Numbered from the stretch's first letter, positions 8,245 through 16,460 are shown. The stretch: 64,000 bases of DNA from Planctomyces sp. SH-PL14 (GCF_001610835.1 NZ_CP011270.1:310001-374000), one strand, 5' to 3'. Translations and numbers: made by a program. The notes: generated by a model from the letters alone, not told the origin.

Positions 8245-8281
8245 TGGAACGGAGAGCCCGGCCCGTTGAGCGGACTTCATA
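8245..8281 (+). repeat. GGAACGGAGAGCCCGGCCC repeat, copy 3
   Basis: Matches copies at 1621 and 2037 with small changes (CGTTGAGCGGACTTCATAG). It lies after the transposase fragment and 180 bp before the next small winged-helix gene. Confidence 0.6.
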
Positions 8282-8460
8282 GACCCTCGCGTCCAAACGG
8301 TCTCGTCGGCGTTAGATTGTTTGCGAGCGAAATCGTTACATCTCAGTTTGATTTCGTAGTCCGATGGCTTCGGTCGGTGTTTCAATGCCGATTGGCCAAG
8401 TAGCCAAGACTTCAGGCGAGAACTGGAGTCGCAAGGTTCAGCGATCAGAGGTGCCGACTG

Positions 8461-8703
8461 ATGCGCAGGATCACGTTCTTGGAAGACGAGTGGTGCTGTC
8501 TCGTAGCGATACCTCGCCGGCGGATCTTTGCAGAGGATTCGTTCAGCCTTGAGGTCGTTCGATTCCTTGTCGAGAAAGGAGTCGCGGCCGAAGAGGGAGA
8601 GCTGCTCGCCCCGACCGACTTGGGCCGCGAGATACTCGCACGAAACCCACCGCCTTCGCCGGTCGGCGCACGGTTGTGGGTAGAACGCTTCTCTGTGGGG
8701 TAG
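8461..8703 (+). CDS. Small winged-helix-like protein, EDEW family member 2
   Basis: An 80-residue protein starting MRRITFLEDEWCCLVAIPRR, with V.FLVEKG.AAEEGELL.PTDLG (the wing-like turn) and an ending GARLWVE, matching the family at 1731 and 10131. GAGGTG lies before the ATG. Single-domain DNA- or protein-binding function is inferred from the fold pattern only. Confidence 0.6.
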   Translation: MRRITFLEDEWCCLVAIPRRRIFAEDSFSLEVVRFLVEKGVAAEEGELLAPTDLGREILARNPPPSPVGARLWVERFSVG

Positions 8704-8798
8704 AGCATGAGCAGCGACGCGAAGGCATCGTGTTTCTGGTTCCGTGTTGGTACCGTGGTTGTGTTGCGAGTCAGTGAGTTGTGATTCGAGGTGGCCAA

Positions 8799-9062
8799 AT
8801 GCCGGGAACAACGGATGGCCATGTCGTGGTGGGGCGTAAAGACCTCTCTTTTTTGCGGTTGGTCAGCGCCAGCAAGTCAGGCAGCTTTCAGGTGATGCCT
8901 GGTGTGGTGCCGTTAGAGGTCGCTCGGCTCGTCGAACTCGGCCTGCTGATGCTGATCGGGGGCAGGGCGTGTATCACGGCGCGGGGAATCTGTGCCGTTG
9001 AGGCGCGCCCGGTCATGCAGAGCGAGCGAACAGTGACAATCCGTGGTGTGGATCTGTGCTGA
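8799..9062 (+). CDS. Small winged-helix-like protein, second subfamily
   Basis: MPGTTDGHVVVGRKDLSFLR begins an 87-residue product. It has a P.EVARLVELGLLMLIGGRACITARG pattern, a helix-turn-helix plus wing arrangement, like the proteins at 9709 and 10665. ATG 8799 follows GAGGTGG. Unknown function; its value is as one of at least nine related small genes in this window. Confidence 0.55.
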   Translation: MPGTTDGHVVVGRKDLSFLRLVSASKSGSFQVMPGVVPLEVARLVELGLLMLIGGRACITARGICAVEARPVMQSERTVTIRGVDLC

Positions 9063-9286
9063 GTGCGGGCGGCTGGAGTCTGCGGGGAGACGTTCGTAGG
9101 CGCAGCGCCATGCAGGGAGGGGCGGTGGGCAGCCTCCGATGTTGAGGGGAAGCCCTGCCCGTGCCGGCTCGGGTGCACTTCGCGTTGCGCAGGCACGCCG
9201 CTTGCTTTCCCGGGCCAATTCTGGCGTGTCTGCCAGATTTGCCCTGGTGAGATTCCCGGGGCGGTGTTCGTTCCGGAGGGAGGATC

Positions 9287-9538
9287 GTGGAGGGGCAGGA
9301 GGGCGCTAGCACGCGCGAGCTGCTTGCGAAGAGTGCGGAGCTCCGGCACAAGTCCGAGGTGTTGCGTGAGTGCTTGCGGGATGGGGAGTCGGAAGCTCAG
9401 AACTTGAGGGCCTACGTGCTGTGGTGGAGGCATCGTCAGCGCGCGATGTTTGTTGGCGTCAAAGAGCCAAAGCCCGAGCGGGACGGGAATCCCCCGGCGC
9501 AGTGCCAACAGGAAGAGCCGAATGACGGCTCCGCCTGA
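9287..9538 (+). CDS. Small coiled-coil protein, copy 1
   Basis: GTG start; 83 residues. Residues about 10-55 form a short coiled coil (TRELLAKSAELRHKSEVLRE) followed by W..RQR and a Pro-rich tail. It is paralogous to the product at 34165 (NRELAAECERLRHHSMLLQE), and in both places it sits just upstream of an MK.LVLL.DEVALL gene. The pair has therefore been duplicated together. Confidence 0.55.
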   Translation: MEGQEGASTRELLAKSAELRHKSEVLRECLRDGESEAQNLRAYVLWWRHRQRAMFVGVKEPKPERDGNPPAQCQQEEPNDGSA

Positions 9539-9708
9539 TGCGGCGCGAGGTGTGGGCGATTCGGGCGTGAACAAGTCGACGCGTCGATTTTGGCCGTCGC
9601 GTCCCGATCCGGTCTGGCTCACGGTCACCCGCTAGGGAAGATGAACTGCGGAAGCTGAGTCCTGCCGGTCCTTCCTTCCTGCCCGTTTCGGGGTCCGTGG
9701 GGTGACCG

Positions 9709-10215
9709 ATGAAGGCTCTTGTTCTGCTGGCAGATGAAGTGGCGCTCCTGAAGTTCGCCGCGAAGCAGGGGGCGCTCCCCCGGACGGGTGGGACAGTCGG
9801 CCATGAGATCGCCTGTGACTTCTTCTGCGAGTCCGGCCTGGCGGAACCGAACGACGACCAGCTCCGGCTAACGGGGTTCGGATCACGCCTCGCGCATCGG
9901 CTCATCGCGACCGGGGCAGCGGGCACCGTCTCCATTCCGCCGTCGGTCCTCGATGCGCTGGGACCGCAACTTGCATTTGCCCGCCCGTCCCCCCCGGTAA
10001 CGATCACGTCGGGGGTAAGCCTTTCCTGGCCTGCCGCGGCGTGTTTGGGAATGGCGGCGGACCAGCTCCCCCCGGCGTGGCCGTCTAAACTCTTTCCAAG
10101 AACCGGTCGTCAGTCGTCGGTCGGAGGTGTGTGGTGGGAGCGACGGGGAGTTCGGTGGGGCCCGTTCAAAGCCTCAAGATCTCAGAGGATGAGTGGCGGC
10201 TGTTGGTGGACCTGA
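9709..10215 (+). CDS. MKxLVLLxDEVALL winged-helix-like protein with a run-on C-terminus
   Basis: The first about 97 residues (MKALVLLADEVALLKFAAKQ ... VSIPPSVLDALGP) align well with the 96-residue protein at 34579. They contain an H.IA..FF.ESGLAE..DDQLRLT helix/wing pattern. The copy at 34579 stops shortly after ALGP, but here the frame stays open for another 70 residues and overlaps the next gene by 85 nt in a different frame. The extension is low-complexity, Arg/Trp/Pro-rich and probably the result of losing the stop codon. Confidence 0.55.
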   Translation: MKALVLLADEVALLKFAAKQGALPRTGGTVGHEIACDFFCESGLAEPNDDQLRLTGFGSRLAHRLIATGAAGTVSIPPSVLDALGPQLAFARPSPPVTITSGVSLSWPAAACLGMAADQLPPAWPSKLFPRTGRQSSVGGVWWERRGVRWGPFKASRSQRMSGGCWWT

Positions 10216-10930
10216 TTGCCGGCTTCGATGCCACGCGCTACCACCCCGTCCGACTCGACATGGCCATGCAGGGGCTGATTCAAAGCGGACTGCTCGAAGA
10301 GGTGCGGAACGGCACACGGGTCACGAAGCTGGGATACCGGGTGAGGGCGGATGGGCCCCGATACGTCCCCGGAGGTCCGCGGGTCTGGTGCGGCGGCGTC
10401 GAACGAGAGGATCCGAGAGAGAAGCCGGGCTCCGATCGCGGTGGCGCCCCCCCGGCCTGACTCGTCTCACAGGCCATGTCGCGGGGAAAGAGCCGCAGTC
10501 GCCGCTCAGCTTCGGCGGTTTGAACCTTATCTATTCCTGCCGCTATCTTCCGGTCACAGCGGCGACCCTTTGGGCTTCAGGTACGGGCGTCCTCCAACGC
10601 CGGATGCACGACGATTCTCTGGCAGTTCGATTGTCGTTGGGGCACTTTCGGGGTGAGGCTGGATATGGAGCAGGACTCGCTCGGACCGAGAGCACCATCT
10701 CGACGGTTTCGGATGCTGGTCTCCGAATACATCACGCTTCGAGAGATCGGCGTCAAGCCGATCGCTGTGCCCCTTGTCGCCCCTTCGGTAGCAGGCGATG
10801 TTGAGTTCCTGGTGGCTGCCAAACTCGCCTCTCGAGAAGGAGACACAGTGACGATCACTCCGCGAGGCACGGAGCTGTTGAAGGCGACGCCATACAGCTG
10901 GAGCCGGGTGGTGGTCAGTTTCGATGCTAA
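10058..10930 (+). repeat. Duplicated block, copy 1 (about 870 bp)
   Basis: Nearly base-for-base identical to 34924-35812 in the same orientation, with only a few substitutions (e.g. 'ccttatcta' against 'cctgatcta'). Copy 2 has one extra CAGTCGT heptamer. The block covers two small genes. The flanks are only distantly similar, so the boundary of near-identity is sharp. Confidence 0.85.
10131..10460 (+). CDS. Small winged-helix-like protein, EDEW family member 3
   Basis: GTG start; 109 residues. The core LKISEDEWRLLVDLIAGFDA ... GLIQSGLLEEVRNGTRVTKLG ... GGPRVW matches the 1731 and 8461 proteins. A charged, Pro-rich tail follows. It is identical at protein level to the gene at 35008. Its upstream neighbour (9709) overlaps it. 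Function unknown. Confidence 0.6.
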   Translation: MVGATGSSVGPVQSLKISEDEWRLLVDLIAGFDATRYHPVRLDMAMQGLIQSGLLEEVRNGTRVTKLGYRVRADGPRYVPGGPRVWCGGVEREDPREKPGSDRGGAPPA

Positions 10931-10946
10931 GGGCTTAAGCTGGTGA
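10665..10946 (+). CDS. Small winged-helix-like protein, second subfamily (duplicated)
   Basis: ATG 10665 (an in-frame GTG lies at 10653); 93 residues. It begins MEQDSLGPRAPSRRFRMLVS, then VAGDVEFLVAAKLASREGDTVTITPRGTELL forms a helix and a beta-wing-like hairpin. It differs from the copy at 35542 by a few residues near the C-terminus. It lies about 200 bp after the EDEW gene, probably as a separate cistron. Confidence 0.6.
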   Translation: MEQDSLGPRAPSRRFRMLVSEYITLREIGVKPIAVPLVAPSVAGDVEFLVAAKLASREGDTVTITPRGTELLKATPYSWSRVVVSFDAKGLSW

Positions 10947-10951
10947 TTATG

Positions 10952-11024
10952 CCCGCTCCCGGCACCGCTTGAAGTCTGGGTCTACGCTCCGGAAGTTGCC
11001 GTAGAGCCACCGCCGTGCGCCGCC
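10952..11024 (-). pseudogene. Remnant of the 12472-type gene with its middle deleted
   Basis: The minus strand reads ARRWLYGNFRS directly followed by VDPDFKRCRERAG. In the intact gene at 12472-12918 the first motif is near the N-terminus (ARRWLYGELRSD) and the second near the C-terminus (AIDPDFRRCYERAAG). The intervening ~100 codons are missing here. Confidence 0.55.
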
Positions 11025-11151
11025 GAGGAGGTCTCCCGCTCGTAACAGATGTAAATGACGTGGTCGACACTACCGTGGGGCTGTCGCGGCGTGGCTTTGT
11101 TCGCGGGCACGCACGTTGCAGGTGGCAGTGATATCAATCGGAGGTTGTCCC

Positions 11152-11598
11152 ATGCTGCCGTCAACTGTCGAACGGGTTCCCCAAAACACATCCGAAGCGG
11201 TCAATGAACAGATTCGGCGCCGCACTGAGGAGTCCATCGCGAGAACGATCGGTTCTGGGCCAGCGGCCATCGAACGGAGGTTGCGGGAGCTGGATGAGGA
11301 ATGGGACACAGAGCGGCTTCTGGAAGCGAACGCGTCATCGATCATGCTGGTCGGTCTCGTTCTTGGAACGACTGCCAATCGGAAGTTCCTGTTGCTGCCT
11401 GCGGCGGTCGCCGCATTCTTGCTCATGCATGCCCTTCAAGGCTGGTGCCCTCCATTGCCGATGCTTCGCCGGCTTGGTGTCCGCACCCAACCTGAAATTG
11501 AATACGAGCGATACTCGTTGAAGGCGTGGCGGGGAGACTTTCGGAGAATGTCCTCAGGTGAGACGAACGTGCCCTCACCAGCGAACTCTGCGACGTGA
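11152..11598 (+). CDS. YgaP-like/DUF2892 inner-membrane protein
   Basis: 148 residues from ATG 11152. An amphipathic helix with RTEESIARTIGSGPAAIERR and LRELDEEWDTERLLEANAS leads into two hydrophobic segments (SIMLVGLVLGTT and FLLLPAAVAAFLLMHALQ) and then GWCPPLPMLRRLGVRT. This order is that of the DUF2892 (YgaP-like membrane) family. It is likely anchored in the cytoplasmic membrane by two helices. The isolated gene has no rhodanese domain beside it. Confidence 0.7.
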   Translation: MLPSTVERVPQNTSEAVNEQIRRRTEESIARTIGSGPAAIERRLRELDEEWDTERLLEANASSIMLVGLVLGTTANRKFLLLPAAVAAFLLMHALQGWCPPLPMLRRLGVRTQPEIEYERYSLKAWRGDFRRMSSGETNVPSPANSAT

Positions 11599-11610
11599 AG
11601 CTGATAGAGC

Positions 11611-11838
11611 TTACCGGGGCAGACCGTCCGGTTGGCCGAAGTCCGGCGGGCTCCACTTTTCCGCCCAAATCAACCTGATGATTTGAAGGCGGCGACGCAC
11701 GTAGACTTGGGTGACGCCGAGAATGCCGGCGATGTCGATCACATCGAGCCCCTCTAGACCCAGGATCGCTACTCTCTTCAGCGTCGGATCCTCGAGGACC
11801 GCTAGTCTCGCTTCGTAGTCATCCGGAAGCCCGCTCAT
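11611..11838 (-). CDS. Sigma-70 region 4-like small protein, copy 2
   Basis: 75 residues, MSGLPDDYEARLAVLEDPTL..., with the same helix-turn-helix region (LEGLDVIDIAGILGVTQVYV) and the same IWAEKWSP tail as the copy at 5551. Duplicated together with an upstream 'DLYY' gene. It may act as a DNA-binding regulator; no core-binding region 2 is present, so it is unlikely to be a complete sigma factor. Confidence 0.7.
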   Translation of the reverse strand: MSGLPDDYEARLAVLEDPTLKRVAILGLEGLDVIDIAGILGVTQVYVRRRLQIIRLIWAEKWSPPDFGQPDGLPR

Positions 11839-11841
11839 CTC

Positions 11842-11935
11842 ACACCACTTGCTACGCCTTCATCCGCTCCCACGCCGTGCGTTCGCCTGCCGGTACGCTA
11901 TCGCCTTGTCCGCCACGGAGCGACTGGTTGCCGTC
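11842..11935 (-). pseudogene. Remnant of the small middle gene of the copy-2 operon
   Basis: VADKAIAYRQANA on the minus strand matches the tail QADKVMAYLQANA of the 5778-6008 gene and lies in the same relative place, between the 'DLYY' gene and the sigma-like gene. No full frame survives. Confidence 0.5.
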
Positions 11936-11945
11936 GCTGCGATGC

Positions 11946-12422
11946 TCACTTCCGCCGCTTGGGGCGGGTACTCTTCTTCAGTTCTCTCTCGTAAATCTTC
12001 AGCGTCGCGTGGTGCCCGATGGCCAGGCTGAATGACTTCTCCGAGGCCGTCGTCAGGTACGCCCAAGAAAAGATGTTCTCCCACCGCCGCCCCTCAGCGT
12101 ACGTTCCCTCGTGAACGACTTTGCAGTCAGGTCCAAACTGAGATTCGCAGAGGTGGAGTATCGCCGGCTGGAACTCTTTCGCGACGCTCCATTCCACTGA
12201 AGCCATCGTCTGATGACCAAACTGCAATTTGAGGGCGTAGCACGGCGAGGTTCCCACCGTCAGTCCGGGGTTGTTGACAAACCAGGACGAAAAGCCCTTT
12301 CTCTCTGGACGGTAGCTGACTCGGTCCGCCGCATTCCCGAGAACGGCGAGAGCCTCTGGTCGAGTTGTCTTCCCCGGGATCAGCCGCTCATCGAGATAGT
12401 ACAGATCGTCGAAGTCGAACAT
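11946..12422 (-). CDS. Orphan 158-aa protein, 'DLYYLDERLIPG' family, copy 2
   Basis: Starts MFDFDDLYYLDERLIPGKTT and aligns end to end with 6005-6478. Conserved pieces include ALA.LG.AA.R, FG.QT..SV.W and LHLCES.FGPDC. The C-terminus is Lys/Arg-rich (KKSTRPKRRK). It is the first gene of the second copy of the minus-strand set; the middle gene has decayed and the sigma-like gene is intact. Function unknown. Confidence 0.65.
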   Translation of the reverse strand: MFDFDDLYYLDERLIPGKTTRPEALAVLGNAADRVSYRPERKGFSSWFVNNPGLTVGTSPCYALKLQFGHQTMASVEWSVAKEFQPAILHLCESQFGPDCKVVHEGTYAEGRRWENIFSWAYLTTASEKSFSLAIGHHATLKIYERELKKSTRPKRRK

Positions 12423-12471
12423 TGCGCCCCGCTGGTGTCCGAAACCTTTTTGGATACTGCCACGCCCCGAA

Positions 12472-12918
12472 TCACTTGGCGAGTCCTGCCGCCCGTTCGT
12501 AGCATCGCCTGAAGTCAGGATCTATCGCTGCCGCAGCGAGGTTCCGCCCCTCGGCGGTCGGCCGGTTCCTCCGCAGCAGGACCAGCACGATGTCGCAGAT
12601 CGCCCGCGGGTATCGTTCGAGCTCGCGCTGAAAGTGCTCCTCGATGGAGTTCAGCCGCTCCGGCCAGCCATACGCTCCGCCGCCGCTCCACGAGTCCATC
12701 ACGCCAACGGAGTAGAGCAGGCGGTATTGCTCGTCCTGCAGGTGGCCGTGCGAGCCTGGACCGAATACGAACAGCCATGCGGCTCGCCCGGTGCGGTCAC
12801 CGATCATCCCCCGCCATTCCGCCTCGGTTGATGGAGGATCGCTTCGGAGTTCACCGTAGAGCCAACGGCGGGCGCCACGGGCCAGGTAGTGGAGGTTGTC
12901 AAAAGTCAGGAAGGGCAT
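12472..12918 (-). CDS. Orphan 148-aa protein, immunity-like context
   Basis: ATG 12918 (MPFLTFDNLHYLARGARRWL) is preferred over the upstream open frame because homologous remnants begin with the same LARG.RRWLYG region. The protein is Trp/Arg-rich, with a glycine-rich turn (DSWSGGGAYGW) and a helical C-terminus ending DPDFRRCYERAAGLAK. Two broken relatives are at 10952-11024 and 36076-36146, so this is a multi-copy, quickly decaying family. No function assigned. Confidence 0.6.
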   Translation of the reverse strand: MPFLTFDNLHYLARGARRWLYGELRSDPPSTEAEWRGMIGDRTGRAAWLFVFGPGSHGHLQDEQYRLLYSVGVMDSWSGGGAYGWPERLNSIEEHFQRELERYPRAICDIVLVLLRRNRPTAEGRNLAAAAIDPDFRRCYERAAGLAK

Positions 12919-13399
12919 CGCTGGCGGATTTAGAATTCTCACTCTGCAAAATGATCCAGCCGACGGGAACAAGTGAAGCGGACCAGCTCTACACTCGCTT
13001 GACCGTCGATCGGACGAAGGACGATAGACACGGCGGCGACACAGAGCCACAAATTGTGGTTTGAGCGTGAGGGAGCCGATTGTCCGAACCCACGACCGCC
13101 GCTCGGTTCGTCTAGGACTTCATCGGGCGCGCCCGCAGCTGGGGGACGCCGGAGCATGTCGTCATGCGGGCCCTGCGAGACGCTTTACGCTCTTGCGAAG
13201 TCGCGGCCGACTGATTGCGGTACTGCCAGTAGCGGCCCGCACGGCTCGCCAGTCGACCTTCCCTTCGCGACCCTGTCCGAAACCTCGCGATGTCCTGCAC
13301 GGCCAGCAAGTCGCGTTGCATTCGTGACGTGGCGGGAGCAGACTGCTGAGGGGCCAGACGTCAGCATCAGGGAATGGCAGGGCCCGGCAAAAATCATGG
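12919..13399. other. Intergenic, no convincing gene
   Basis: Short frames on both strands lack family features or credible starts. I see no clear repeat or promoter. Confidence 0.4.
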
Positions 13400-14254
13400 A
13401 TGCTTCGCGAGGTGGCGCACGTGTCGGGGAAATCCCGACTCTCGTTTCCAGCCCTATTTCTCACCGCCACGGTGATAGCCTCACGTCTGTTGGGGGAAGA
13501 CCGCACCATCAAGCGGGTCGAGGAGCTACTGATGGCGACGGGCGCTGACAGCCCGCAGAGCAGGCTCGTCACCACTGTTTTTGGAGGCATGAGTGAGTCT
13601 GAGCTCGCAGATTTGGTCGTCGCCTCATCCAGCATGTCCATTCGCTTACGGGCCGCAGAGGAACTCGCCCTTCACAGGGGTGATACGCATCCGTGCGACT
13701 CCTTCGTGGAATTGGTTGATGCGGCCTTGGGAGTGCCATCGCCGCGGCGATTCAAGTATTCCGTCCTGAATGCGAGGGTGTTCCAAGGTCAAGTTGTTCC
13801 GAAGTACGGATATCGTCCGTCCTTCGGAGCTGCTGAGGGGGCCGGATGGAAGATGCAGGTGCCCAATGCTGGCGTTCTAACGGTAAAGATCGGTCCGAAC
13901 CGCCATGCGATCAAGGTCCCTGACAGCGGCGTTGTGGTGGCGGCCGCAGAGGTCGACAAGGCGATCGTCTGCGTTGTGTTTGACAGGTCTCTGGCTACGG
14001 ATCCGTTGCTGATGGCAATTACGAAGGAATCCGGCGCTGAGATGTGGCGGTGCCGAGCTCGAGGGGCCGGACACCGAGGGGATCGCGCCCCGATGATCCC
14101 GCATCACCTGGAGCTCGTCCAGGACGGAGAACGGGTGTACCTCTACGGCGTCTCTGAAACGAACGTGTACATCGAGTGCTACTCCGTCTCGGAAGGAGCG
14201 GTCGTCGGGAGGTATCGAACCCGGATGATGCCGAGCGAGAACGTCGGTCAGTAG
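13400..14254 (+). CDS. Hypothetical protein, 284 aa, possibly exported
   Basis: A hydrophobic segment near residues 15-30 (FPALFLTATVIASRLLG) could be an uncleaved or late signal sequence. The middle is helical (ELADLVVASSSMSIRLRAAE). The second half is beta-strand-like (VVVAAAEVDKAIVCVVFD; ERVYLYGVSETNVYIECYS) and could be a few blades of a propeller. No motif identifies it. Start choice is uncertain. Confidence 0.55.
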   Translation: MLREVAHVSGKSRLSFPALFLTATVIASRLLGEDRTIKRVEELLMATGADSPQSRLVTTVFGGMSESELADLVVASSSMSIRLRAAEELALHRGDTHPCDSFVELVDAALGVPSPRRFKYSVLNARVFQGQVVPKYGYRPSFGAAEGAGWKMQVPNAGVLTVKIGPNRHAIKVPDSGVVVAAAEVDKAIVCVVFDRSLATDPLLMAITKESGAEMWRCRARGAGHRGDRAPMIPHHLELVQDGERVYLYGVSETNVYIECYSVSEGAVVGRYRTRMMPSENVGQ

Positions 14255-14333
14255 CCAGGTCCAACCGCACGCTCGCGGAACGCTTTACGCCCCGGCGCCT
14301 GCAAGGCAGACTGACAGGCAGGAGACATTGACC

Positions 14334-14516
14334 ATGCTCATGACGCACGAAGGGAATCGCTCGGCTTGGATCGCCGTGGCTGTCGCGGCGTTGGCGTGCA
14401 TGGTTGCCTATGCCAGCTGGCGGATTTCCCCACTGAGGCCGATCGATACCTCAGACTCCCCGCCTGCTCGCCCGACGCACACCGACAATCCAAGGCCGAC
14501 TCTGACTGACTCGTGA
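14334..14516 (+). CDS. Small single-pass membrane protein, 60 aa
   Basis: ATG 14334 follows GGAG by about 10 nt. One hydrophobic helix (WIAVAVAALACMVAYASW, about residues 12-29) is followed by a Pro/Thr/Asp-rich tail. Such short membrane proteins have no assignable role from sequence alone. Confidence 0.45.
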   Translation: MLMTHEGNRSAWIAVAVAALACMVAYASWRISPLRPIDTSDSPPARPTHTDNPRPTLTDS

Positions 14517-14971
14517 AGTGGTGCGGTCGATGGGGCACAGACTGACCAGGATGCGATTGCCGGTCGCGCCCCGCATGGATGCCGGGCGCTTCCTTTACAG
14601 CCCAAAACGAAAACACTCGGCTGGAGCGACCCAACCGAGTGCAGGCGCCAGTGGCTGCCGGACCATCTGGCACTTCGAACATCAGCTATGCACGCCACGT
14701 GCCGTAGCATGCTAAGCGTCGTGCGGAAGACCCAGAGGTGTATGCCCGAGGGGCAATCGCATTACGCCCGCTCACTACACGTCTTGAAGTGTGGCTCCTG
14801 GGCAATCACGGCCCGGATCACTCATCGATCGTCGGTCTGCGATGCGTGCCGGACATCAGACCGGAGACCCTATGATCGGGGGCCTTTCCCGTTGTTCGTC
14901 CCGGGTTTTCTCCGATCCGGGTCGGTTCGGCGTCGACAGTAGCATGTCGTCTGTCACGGGGAGCGGACAAC
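14517..14971. other. Intergenic, nothing recognised
   Basis: Open frames here lack protein-like composition or credible starts. No terminator hairpin or repeat was identified. Confidence 0.4.
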
Positions 14972-15175
14972 ATGCGAGAGATCCTGACTTACGCGGTCAC
15001 CGGCGTCATCACGCTAGCGGCGACGCTCTGGTGGGGCGCAGCTTTCGTAGGGCTGATAGATGTCACGCGGAAGGCCACCAGGGAAGAAGGAACAGTTCCT
15101 GGCCCTCTAATCCTGGCCTGGGCGTTCTTGGTGGTGTGCATCGCCCTCGGCCTCCAGCGGGGCTGCGCTCGCTGA
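14972..15175 (+). CDS. Small two-pass membrane protein, 67 aa
   Basis: MREILTYAVTGVITLAATLW begins the first hydrophobic segment, and GPLILAWAFLVVCIALGLQ forms the second. A short charged loop (DVTRKATREEG) separates them. Family not recognised. Confidence 0.55.
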   Translation: MREILTYAVTGVITLAATLWWGAAFVGLIDVTRKATREEGTVPGPLILAWAFLVVCIALGLQRGCAR

Positions 15176-15289
15176 CCTACGGCTCACTTCTCACCTCGCG
15201 GCCGCTGGTGCATACTCTGGGCGGCACAGGCCAAGGACGGCTGGTTGCGGTCCCCGCATGGACCGCGGGACGGTTCTTGTGGAGGTCGT

Positions 15290-15529
15290 ATGGACCCACA
15301 ATACATCCCTGTCGACGAGCTCGTTCCCGGCAAGTGGTACGCGGTCAAGTACGATCCCTCTCATCTCCCGGATCGCAGGAAGGGAGACGTCGGAGTCTCG
15401 ACTCTCCTTCGCTTTGCGATTGCGGGTCCATTCGATTCCGAAGCGGCCGCAGCGGGATGGTTCGACGAGCACCAGGAATTCGGCGGCGAACATGCCCACG
15501 TCCGGCAGGTGCCGATCGCGAAAGCCTGA
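15290..15529 (+). CDS. Small hypothetical protein, 79 aa
   Basis: MDPQYIPVDELVPGKWYAVK starts a compact acidic protein with IAGPFDSEAAAAGWFDEHQE in the second half. The pattern suggests a small alpha/beta fold. No signal peptide; no family recognised. It is followed at once by a dispersed repeat at 15538. Confidence 0.5.
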   Translation: MDPQYIPVDELVPGKWYAVKYDPSHLPDRRKGDVGVSTLLRFAIAGPFDSEAAAAGWFDEHQEFGGEHAHVRQVPIAKA

Positions 15530-15537
15530 GTCCAAAG

Positions 15538-15649
15538 GTGCCCGGTGACGCGAACGAACAGGGGTTTTGCCGACCTGCCTAAAATCGACCGTGCACCGGG
15601 CGCACCGATTTTGGAATCCGCAGTCGGCCGCTTCAAGCGAGGAAAAACC
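15538..15649 (+). repeat. CCGGTG..CGAACGAACA repeat, copy 1
   Basis: About 110 bp with GCGAACGAACA, TTGCCGACCTGCCT and AAATCGACCG.GCACCGGGC. It is closely similar to 37207-37318. In both places a hairpin repeat of the CCCGGGGACGG class lies within about 100 bp downstream. Confidence 0.65.
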
Positions 15650-15712
15650 CGGGGACGGGAACGGCCGCGAGTCAATCCAATCTCGCGACTGCTCAACCAT
15701 CCCCGGGCGGAA
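15650..15712. repeat. CCCGGGGACGG hairpin repeat, copy 1
   Basis: Outer arms CCCGGGGACGG and CCATCCCCGGG flank an inner palindrome CGCGAG...CTCGCG with loop-like sequence TCAATCCAAT. The inner part is shared with 37918-37985. Confidence 0.65.
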
Positions 15713-15872
15713 CACGAAGTAAATGCTCGAGGCAGGACTTGGACTCGGCTAGGAAGTCCTGCTCAACCGCTCCCGGGCTCCATCAGTATCGCTCAGCTGC
15801 GGTCCTCCGCAATAAGGAAGGAGGGTGCGCTCGCCCTTTAATGAGGCACGTCACTGGACGACTGACCGCCGG

Positions 15873-16460
15873 TCATGGGCCGCTGAGCAGCTCCTTCAAG
15901 ATCTCCCTTACCTCGGCCAGCCCAGCCTTGCTCGGATCGATGGCGTCCGACCGGAAGTAAGGCGTCTTGTCGTCGGGGAGATCTTCCACTGGGAACGCGA
16001 AGTCGTTGTCGAAGAGCACTTCGTCGACGCACTCGTCGAGCAGCAGCGCCCAGTCTTCAAAGTTCTCCGAGCTCTGAACCAGCAAGCCCTTTCCTTCGCC
16101 GCGAATCGACATGACGACCTTCTGCCGCAGCCTGCGATGCGCGTGCCCCGTTCCGTCCTCCATCTCGATTTCGATCAGGGTGAGGAACTGGTAATAGACT
16201 GAGGAGATCGCTCCCTCAATGACTGCAGTCTGCGAAGGAGGCCGGCACTCCACACATCGCAGTGCCGCCGCGGCGTCTGCCAGCTCGCTCAGCTTGTGCT
16301 CGGACTGCATGCGACCGAAGTAGGTAATCGCTTCTTCGTGATCTCGGTCGCCTGACTCGATCTCATCCTCAAGGTCTTCCACCGCGGACCGCAGGGCAGT
16401 CGAGAACAGCTCCCATTCAAGGTCAGTCAGGACTCGGGTGCCGCGCGGGGTACGCCACAT
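15873..16460 (-). CDS. Hypothetical acidic protein, 195 aa
   Basis: It starts MWRTPRGTRVLTDLEWELFS and has long acidic helices (AVEDLEDEIESGDRDHEEA) and the segment WALLLDECVDEVLFDNDFAF. No signal peptide or membrane helix. The composition again resembles orphan immunity or adaptor proteins, but no family is recognised. Confidence 0.55.
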   Translation of the reverse strand: MWRTPRGTRVLTDLEWELFSTALRSAVEDLEDEIESGDRDHEEAITYFGRMQSEHKLSELADAAAALRCVECRPPSQTAVIEGAISSVYYQFLTLIEIEMEDGTGHAHRRLRQKVVMSIRGEGKGLLVQSSENFEDWALLLDECVDEVLFDNDFAFPVEDLPDDKTPYFRSDAIDPSKAGLAEVREILKELLSGP

